Origin: a virus
DNA length: 24,800 nucleotides
Direction: 5' to 3' (one strand)
IMG/VR virus record: IMGVR_UViG_3300022937_000141
Location: 1-24,800 of that record
Both the position numbers and the translations under genes were made by a program. Shown piece after piece: positions 23,901 through 24,800 of this stretch. Numbering within the stretch: the stretch's first letter is position 1; each line of letters begins with the position of its first letter. The notes beneath the pieces are model-generated. The model was not told the origin of the DNA, did no database searches, and worked only from the letters and a program-made list of their open reading frames with translations.

Positions 23901-24800
23901 CAGGTGCTTCACCTATCGTTAGTTACGACGTAAGCAATGCTTATTACAATGCTGCAACTGGTAACCTGCAACTGACTATCGGTACACATTCGCTGCCTGT
24001 TGGTACAAGCATCAAACTTGCTGCTAACTCTCTGACATTCACATGCTCTTCTGACAACTACGCTAGCACCCACACTTACCCCCGTGCTTCCGACCCTGCA
24101 TATGACACTGCTCTGAAGATTAATAGCGTAGGACCTACCACGATTAACATTAACGTTGGTATTGCAGCATCGTCTTCTCAGTACGAACATAGGTTCGTCT
24201 CTGCTACAGCTGGCGCAGTTGTCTCTGGCGGTAATTATGCACACACATTCTCCAGCGCCCTTCCTAACTCGGTTGTTGCTGTTGGTAAGTGTGCTGATGT
24301 CAAGGCGGCAGTTGATACGATGCTCGACCAAATGAATGCAATTCTTGCTCCTACTGGAGACAGATTTGTCGATGCTGGTAATGCACTTTGGAAGAATCAA
24401 GATTATATCGCTGAAGAAACAGCAGGTGCTCTTGACGCATATTTCACTTACGAAATTAACCAAGTCTCTTACAAGACATTTGAATATCCTGGTGGTAGCA
24501 TTGATGGACGTAATAAGTGCATCAGAGACGTTAAGGAGATGATTAAGGCACTTATCACCGACCTCCTGACTGGTGGTAACTCCAATACTGTAATTGCTCT
24601 GGAGACTTACATTGATGCGAATAAGCAAGTACTTCACGTTGAAGACCAACTTCCCGCTACTCTGTATGCTCTAAACTATGCCAAGATGCTCGCGCACAAG
24701 GCAATCAACCAGTTGCTGCAAACTCAAGGTTCGGTTCAAACTTCTCCCGACCACTATGTTGCGCTGTACACCACTGAAGATGCTTATATTGACACTACGG
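8909..24800 (+). CDS. Giant virion structural protein, baseplate-anchored, multi-domain (partial, at least 5297 aa)
   Basis: One frame stays open from the ATG at 8909 to the window end, 26 bases after gp6. Residues 1-75 (MPQYIRDENPHFVKFLEYYY) and 671-745 (RKFYASKGTQDSVAFLFK, then YGEDIEITYPKEQI) are of a type I recall from large baseplate proteins next to gp6 in T4-like marine phages, the position of T4 gp7. Beyond them lie G-x-G-Y repeats (~308-630, 1137-1367, 3012-3248), a YHYH domain (~1430-1595), a probable beta-propeller (~1845-2230), LamG-like domains (~2233-2470, 4127-4328) and alternating helical and beta modules (from ~4353). Three 'FDG' beta modules (about residues 135, 220 and 3575) resemble tail-fibre elements. 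T4 gp7 has 1032 residues, so this is at least five times larger. The likely job is a wedge anchor plus a long host-contact appendage. The 3' end is missing. No Shine-Dalgarno is obvious. Confidence 0.85.
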   Translation, partial: MNTTVSQLVAGQMPQYIRDENPHFVKFLEYYYKSQEKTGLSQDILSNLLDYANIDRYDINLIQGRTQLLNSISATDSTIIVESVENFLEQNGSFLLEDEIVYYEKATSSPQVSLTPGISYAEFNNKLQILVNPYNSFDGITSTFSVTTESNLVVPPSANHLLVRVYGEYLVPGVDYVLNTSTITLTTPPRSPQLNDSSEQTSIVYLKGFFQDNIQVIDNLDSQFDGTTKTFNITVNDFSYSPILTEYTMVVLNNELLEPKVDYNINGDTIIFTNPPSLGSRANVRSIEAPILSYGSGASGVAQISDTGEITGIKVTNGGSNYKLEYPPQVTIVSDNGSGAVASALVNGLQSISLLSGGKGFSNLNPPIVNIEPPTDAAGEAATATATVSEDGQVISLELQNSGSRYTFTPRITFEVPGGGTLTQPNVDGNGAIIASTINIDNPGKGYSVAPTIYIDEPTGENPINANITCTINSKGEIDSVTVNNAGRGYSQANPPRVRVVEHNQAQVLDVTVDAAGRVIDVEMLNGGIGFDDVPSIYIIDDRTDPVTGTPIGGTGAKATATIFNGSITDINITEFGTGYSTANPPKIIIQRPPSAKASAEVGFAAVTGFKVLEQGQEYTQAKFEGCVRGVSGLVEYDSTGNAIFENSTTAKAHTLTATFSPRVSSLDGLFVQKMISKFAEQYLPNVPYFDYEKIDVINIIKNIRKFYASKGTQDSVAFLFKLIYGEDIEITYPKEQIVKPSAATWTIDTVLRCILISGDPRNITDGLLTQDADAVDTNVKAASALIENYLTIRTSDYEIFELILSEETIEGSFAIPYKTRLCEGITDKDEIIIVDSTVGWPERNGVFVINGEEKVRYKEKSLNQFIECTRGINGTTSRKWDAATEVQSDTYAYINKGTAQEVVVQIVGIVEAEQTVLTDDGSYYLSGDKLTVSKLGSTEDIPQLKSWIYNVKKLVQVESVEFGGVGDRIATVTCTNPHGLLVGDQVTVYGANPNLYNGTFLVQSREDAYIFKYQLPQPASTTPQGNILISVDLNRGKSDTESIQKIIGNYTTNIQNTFFNTDYVYIAASGIPNYKVGPFNETALIPGNQRKLYRLPRNPETISTKDNITPGPLGTWANGVSIWSYKSELTKIYGSLTSVNITDAGEGYDASSPPVLSISGGGGTGAEGYVIVNGSVTEIEVLNGGSGYTSSPLVSIVGGGGEGASATAIVTKGVVSRILLNSGGTGFTSRPDITIVGGGGSGATGRAQVRGPIKEIVVSDGGVSYTSKPNITLSSGTGAAAQAIVNNGRIISIAIVAAGNGYTTPPEVAIYGEGFGAVARAVIDTDGENAGRVTGIEILNKGIGYESGTTIVTLTSVGSGAEFDSQVFEWTYNLQANSDFDEAYGAVFEGYNTQYGGEYAHIANPQRLRYVLGDNMILDSNGLIREQEVGLQHSPIIGWAFDGNPIYGPYGYDDPTDQSSAIRRMSSSYALKTNLIYHPDTNPTPARIDGPSLTEYVQGSFVEDYQYNFGSGDLDQYNGRFAKTPDFPTGRYCYFVTIDASEAGNPVFPYVLGPSWNSVVDKWNLQQTAVQQNIPGGVVRFRDPYENVDIDVERTPNAETDTITFEDGDFIQLEPEDENRDSIIDTTEAAAVNQLEEEDRLEVFDYFPTVKFDSRVDIEVETTTKFEDAKVDGFIIENPGQSYQVNDVLVFDDTDTDGYGISARVSEIKGKTIDSYTFEMINDVPYGVITCADPHDLKIADIINVQYTPIQANTNKEFKVSVVKGIEELNVTQVGTGYTSEVPITVEIDGVGQDAVIEPKLDTATGNVVGFNIINSGNGFTTDPRILVSHPQIFKKADYFLNTINGTGEETVIHNVTTTSNKDTYVVGKTQDAVGNFYGFVAKYNSTGIKVWEKSLRSNSPNITGDSYCELTEIYVDEDDANTVIVAGHTKPSGINPAHNPDIIVAKYNQNNTGLLATLDWQREYAGISGISRGDYITSLTKLTTDRYILGGYTDTNTSSAYDAFIIVLNELGNFVAKRKFTSLTRSEKLLDIVVHHETTGQDIDRIYYLMETAPNSTSDDKSLVIGKCQLTQFGIVSNTLQQVSNAGFALDNAHMVIDEFNELWISAELVNKTNLERKNFWVGKYSLGVAPIWSYIYDCGNVNIDSIKMVSGNVDLFNHLNVGLEVVRASDKKVINHFLKISYNGSVQTNYKVDYERGTEGGSWYASHSDVSGDHVLVGQQKHNRTVALFDFELDGSSPGFGDTTEKTTNVTWTGDSAGSIGRGSNTALDVQGYDINAATYSAAYLNVQSGDTATLYGLGDMTSKDFTVSGFFNASSQYVTAGYTGANPALFTFGDWTGPGISVVWDRTGSSGNTNAILLYANATALYGSSPIVSPAGVISTDTWHFVSLTKSGNTYTLAVDGTIACQATAPSINLNNNFFVANAPGFTNTAGAYDASTQFSGYIDGVKISDRVLSQTAPSVTAEYTAYYGRTDYIHTDAILHKLDKVTANERTGRFSTTNNGIVFNKTDDTTITRGASVTNNIVGYDLASEGYQVLDYNDVASLLTQDIMTVSQITDVWATRTATIPAPGSKKVRVTPKAYGKFFIAQSTTTKVNNVQRLTTNAFPVNFTKGATLQVWNAGTIAAQAKIIDVDTTAHPNTIDIADIVGEWDTYIDSGELKTNVNDINEIKGYVFAEVINTTPGVFDFNLAQEDFTLIDPSATNNLDEFARFKPHSDPDYSVRIDDISGSSEFVVGSVVSLTSDQLSFNSEYSTLTISGLTGVTKITLVTNLTKIVKYSAINNTDIAYVTTATAHYLKPNEIIHITGNSGDGTANDYDGSFFVKEVFTSREFTYSLRGVPTDNPAEANGGANNVVVSAKTPVLPMFYGHQYVFDVSDPSMVGYYLTFSKDNLYKLEYSFNAIERSGTPGVVTGGVKPYVSLAVNEEVTNISYYFDPSRTTSEPPMSNTAYLDVQNSPYLGRFRIEQLAGATITSGATIMKFPLNIEPEGPADRETSSYSTEAESAVGPIANIRIVNGGGFYKKLPVVDSIVSSRKIERVQITDPGTEYAVGVYYNVPIQGDGEGGFIQITVEDGLDEEGQLIPGQISQVVVTSPGKNYTTAFIDVEAISGILGPSLAGSGAELTVVIPPAGSGASVFVKGTKVGKIKKLKNNNFGFDYPQDYTLRPEISFPVNLQLINTSVLSSIKVTDPGSGYSQAPTVIIEGGGGEGATAVANIKNGRIESIEVKDPGAGYSSEPTISLNSAFSYVINLDLNLFQFSFPHGIPNGAEVKLTVEDNGDGDPAYGITAFGPLVPGQTYYAITGIANGLEGDQMRLALTPDNAAIGDFLSFVNAGVGRQIVLTESFGGAAQAIVATGQFLSGERIYQGESLDQATAFGYISENEGWQSGPKILKVTGYTGTFEKGQKITGTISKSSGTIDNLNMARGVLNISSITKTPGKFTDDVGKPSEIIQKIQDSYYYQDFSYSVKSSVSIDKWRDIVTKNAHPGGFKIFGELGLAETATIENKEIDFELVKSVNLADSAVVPNIQNFTLVEPIYTDFNNTEVLFRQKRLTSSEQILTSVVQRLDDISNLFDGVRFSFPLTVEQNQVVSTTNQLMVVMNGVIQTPGTAYEVQGDQLVFAEPPQPPASVKYVDLGLSFKETYRLSLSTVLGTYPPVGYQVRGVLTNNTALVVRSATNEIDIIYPDQQEGTPINPNIMFRVGVVNTLGPPITAGNGYTDSFNVPTTGGSGTGLTVDTNTNASGQVTSIVLNTGGRDYQVGDIITVLAGDQTCTFEILVIQGEEIRSSAVGFSAFVDSQTLLENNNLFEYKENITDFQGDIASVEAINLDDSTSSPIATLNLSISASATFMYIETEDAEGNALWEVNKQYQLDSEIFTVQAIDTVNDRLTILRGELGTAAVSHQNGSNVYSTDIIKTNNILVSKTTGTYQSTPGLFDINTDEYIISARSGIVAQVVSSAPYRDPVTQTVVPQVNISDGSSFFGLLFNRLVSAENPNTILDDISQSQIQVVDVADNETAINDKFPGNEVVRNTYLTYNPANVNGTGFTIGETLRNYKILFGGQSGNFITDEEVRVNKLSFFDSEGDLVTAGQTIYAENATAEVIGTNYGRKWFYLGKQARGADYLHSFSFTGDAKISDVQSKFGGTSLYLDGTGDYVDVATHTEFGFGTGDWTIEGWIRPGSIAAGSKLIFDMRSASSDRAATLTLNGDILTYIAGNSGITITGTTNISTNNWYHVAVCRSNNSIRMFLNGVQEGPTQSDPSDYGSTRPIRIGADYTNANLFIGYIDEVRVSTNARYDVDFTPRAGIFQGDTNTVLLTHFDGENNDTDTTDWSGVPTYAYGNEYVNTTIPFRYYDACDQIDANASIIADEAVEFFKNTGAGHPNNFTFPNDDGGARCKQDLVLALDALTKSIRSGGNSYVWDAAAYYRVEDENNPALATLSHVDGEVPETIYVMRIAEDIAIATMRNQFGIDNIENNIGSQTYNAWNAVDDIYIDAANEIEANINYIAAEALDRGIAQFPSSTATLTTECSDDIKDVLRSVVTNLKHGGNNHVWDSAWWFLNGGSFNHITTNLTETVWIINSARDLATEIMQGQPSTTVGSHGLTPTIDSTITIDPASPRCAAVESAIDTLMQIITDTLQDPSGSDAVTYPLSITTTGEINGRVRPSKWPVVYSTLYTNTDVSRDTTITIDPLAASNNQLFCANVETAIEDHFNIITQTIEQANTGTNYLNGITRVLPDYIYSGGSFSGYVSVPFIAGTVDNVNDYIVTYQIDGDDRHRFKDAANLIRDNINVIVDEAIGRMLNEYPTLTQLMPRNNGGLSDAGTTRCRTDLVQIANAVADDLEVGGNEKTLQAVRFYLDSNGGILHVRLQLLQSLFAHEQIKDLCKDAIDGTLQTVYSNSIVVPPIGITTDTAAGGQASYTPTTATYDAATGDSVITIGAHSLPVGSSIYLVPNSMTFTCAMDGGNALHTYPRTTDPNYQKYFTITGATATTITVNAGASPIVSYDVSNAYYNAATGNLQLTIGTHSLPVGTSIKLAANSLTFTCSSDNYASTHTYPRASDPAYDTALKINSVGPTTININVGIAASSSQYEHRFVSATAGAVVSGGNYAHTFSSALPNSVVAVGKCADVKAAVDTMLDQMNAILAPTGDRFVDAGNALWKNQDYIAEETAGALDAYFTYEINQVSYKTFEYPGGSIDGRNKCIRDVKEMIKALITDLLTGGNSNTVIALETYIDANKQVLHVEDQLPATLYALNYAKMLAHKAINQLLQTQGSVQTSPDHYVALYTTEDAYIDTT
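9830..10800 (+). repeat. G-x-G-Y beta-repeat array 1 in the giant gene
   Basis: About eight ~35-45-residue units follow the pattern 'I-x-x-I-x-V-x-x-x-G-x-G-Y/F-x-x-x-P-x-V-x-I', for example GEITGIKVTNGGSNYKLE, SINSKGEID-type spacers, VTVNNAGRGYSQANPPR and INITEFGTGYSTANPPK. Conservation is at the protein level rather than as exact DNA copies, implying old duplications. The array sits between the N-terminal anchor and the YASKGT core. Confidence 0.75.
10919..11140 (+). other. Conserved core segment of the giant protein (gp7-position motif)
   Basis: Residues 671-745 contain FVQKMISKFAEQYLPNVPYF, IKNIRKFYASKGTQDSVAFL and IYGEDIEITYPKEQIVKP. I recall this 'F-Y-x-x-K-G-T-x-x-S-x-x-F-L-F' helix pair from large baseplate-linked proteins of marine T4-like phages. 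It probably marks the part embedded in the wedge; this is family recall, not a search result. Confidence 0.5.
12317..13000 (+). repeat. G-x-G-Y beta-repeat array 2 in the giant gene
   Basis: Six well-kept units, including LTSVNITDAGEGYDASSPP, VTEIEVLNGGSGYTSSP, ISIAIVAAGNGYTTPP and VTGIEILNKGIGYESG. Most end in a 'GGGG-x-GA' turn, giving a period of about 38 residues. This is the most regular of the three arrays and directly precedes the YHYH domain. Confidence 0.8.
13190..13700 (+). other. YHYH-type domain within the giant protein
   Basis: LQHSPIIGWAFDGNPIYGPY (from residue 1432) is the signature of the YHYH domain, followed by a DLDQYNGRF segment, TGRYCYFVTID and FPYVLGP. The domain is found in secreted bacterial proteins and in large marine phage structural proteins; its ligand is not established. 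It is intact, with no stop or shift. Confidence 0.8.
14440..15600 (+). other. Probable beta-propeller (SBBP-like) region within the giant protein
   Basis: Repeated blades read like beta-propeller repeats: TYVVGKTQDAVGNFYGFVAK with KVWEKSL, TVIVAGHT with PDIIVAKYN and DWQREYAG, and RYILGGYTDTN with AFIIVLNELGNFVAK. Later blades are less clear. The spacing (about 50-60 residues) and the 'G-x-T...D-x-F-I-x-K-x-x-x-x-G' order fit SBBP-type repeats. It may bind surface glycans or proteins. Confidence 0.55.
15605..16320 (+). other. First LamG/concanavalin-like domain of the giant protein
   Basis: Residues ~2233-2470 show the jelly-roll order: DFELDGSS, a KDFTVSGFFNA strand, ISVVWDRTG, then DTWHFVSLTKSGNTYTLAVD and FSGYIDGVKISDRVLS. 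The 'W-H-x-V...T-L-x-V-D-G' and 'G-x-I-D-x-V-x-I' marks are typical of LamG-like domains, which often bind sugars. Confidence 0.75.
17943..18650 (+). repeat. G-x-G-Y beta-repeat array 3 in the giant gene
   Basis: Five or so units, less regular than array 2: ANIRIVNGGGFYKKLP, IERVQITDPGTEYAVG, ISQVVVTSPGKNYTTAF, LSSIKVTDPGSGYSQAP and IESIEVKDPGAGYSSEP. A lone further copy (VTSIVLNTGGRDYQVGD) lies near 20143. The last two units again carry the GGGGEGA turn. Confidence 0.75.
21287..21890 (+). other. Second LamG-like domain of the giant protein
   Basis: Residues ~4127-4328 read SFSFTGDAKISD, KFGGTSLYLDGTGDYVDVA, FGTGDWTIEGWIRPG, NNWYHVAVCRSNNSIRMFLN and FIGYIDEVRVSTNARY. This is a textbook LamG_3-type pattern and better conserved than the first copy, so the two probably have different origins or ages. 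Confidence 0.85.
21963..24720 (+). repeat. C-terminal helical repeat array of the giant protein
   Basis: Four helical units recur: near 21963 (QIDANASIIADEAVEFFK), 22379 (AANEIEANINYIAAEALD), 23246 (AANLIRDNINVIVDEAIG) and 24350 (AGNALWKNQDYIAEETAG). Each is followed after 20-45 residues by a 'C-x-x-D-(I/L/V)...GGN' helix (for example CKQDLVLALDALTKSIRSGG). The bases just before the window end (YTTEDAYIDT) may open a fifth. Units are separated by the beta modules at 23684-24180 and by other linkers. Confidence 0.7.
23684..24180 (+). repeat. Tandem 'HSLPVG...TYPR' beta modules
   Basis: Two consecutive ~80-residue modules share YDAATGDSVITIGAHSLPVG / YYNAATGNLQLTIGTHSLPVG order, then 'S-(M/L)-T-F-T-C', 'H-T-Y-P-R-x-x-D-P' and a final 'T-T-I-x-(V/I)-N' strand. 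They differ at many positions, so they are not a recent copy. A shortened related piece (EHRFVSATAGAVV ... YAHTFSSA) follows before the fourth helical unit. Confidence 0.7.

Noticed and set aside
9669-24542. Numerous short plus-strand frames rich in Leu, all in one alternate frame
   Set aside because: They all share the same out-of-frame register relative to the giant gene and encode Leu/Val/Ser-rich nonsense, the usual shadow of GNN-type codons.

Overview
This window looks like part of the genome of a large T4-like myovirus, most probably a marine cyanophage (Synechococcus/Prochlorococcus host). The sequence shows a GPW/gp25 protein directly followed by a gp6 (baseplate J-like) protein and, upstream, a PAAR-type spike tip. 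Between them is a tiny, very basic protein of a type I associate from memory with marine cyanomyoviruses. 2-oxoglutarate/Fe(II) oxygenase-like genes, moderate GC and tightly packed short hypothetical genes fit the same picture. No tRNA, rRNA, CRISPR array, insertion sequence or photosynthesis gene was seen. The host assignment is inference; the T4-like baseplate identity is well supported.

Region 1-1716 looks like an early or regulatory segment. A minus-strand gene leaves the window at base 1 and diverges from a run of four short plus-strand genes (516-1498). The divergent spacer holds near-consensus sigma70 promoters on both strands and three copies of the nonamer TTTTCCACA (two direct, one inverted), the sequence reported as the cyanobacterial DnaA box. 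A third near-consensus promoter drives a 46-residue gene at 1358 with almost no leader. A roughly 220-base gap (1499-1716) follows, with a very G-rich island.

Region 1717-6185 is one compact plus-strand operon. It holds a 70-residue unknown, an AbrB/SpoVT-like 55-residue protein, a 2OG-Fe(II) oxygenase-like enzyme, a small helical protein, a 766-residue structural protein and a PAAR-type spike tip. From 1934 on, every junction overlaps (ATGA, 8 nt, TAATG, TAATG), so translation is probably coupled.

Region 6186-24800 is the baseplate wedge and giant-protein module: a 48-residue basic protein, gp25, gp6, and one uninterrupted reading frame from 8909 to the end of the window (at least 5297 residues, still open). 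Its first ~750 residues look like a baseplate-attached, gp7-position component. The rest is a chain of adhesive or structural domains: at least 20 beta-rich G-x-G-Y repeats, a YHYH domain, a probable beta-propeller, two LamG/concanavalin-like domains, and a C-terminal alternation of helical repeats with small beta modules. The likely picture is that gp25, gp6 and the head of the giant protein build the wedge, the 766-residue protein and the PAAR tip belong to the central or peripheral spike, and the long body of the giant protein projects as a host-contact appendage.
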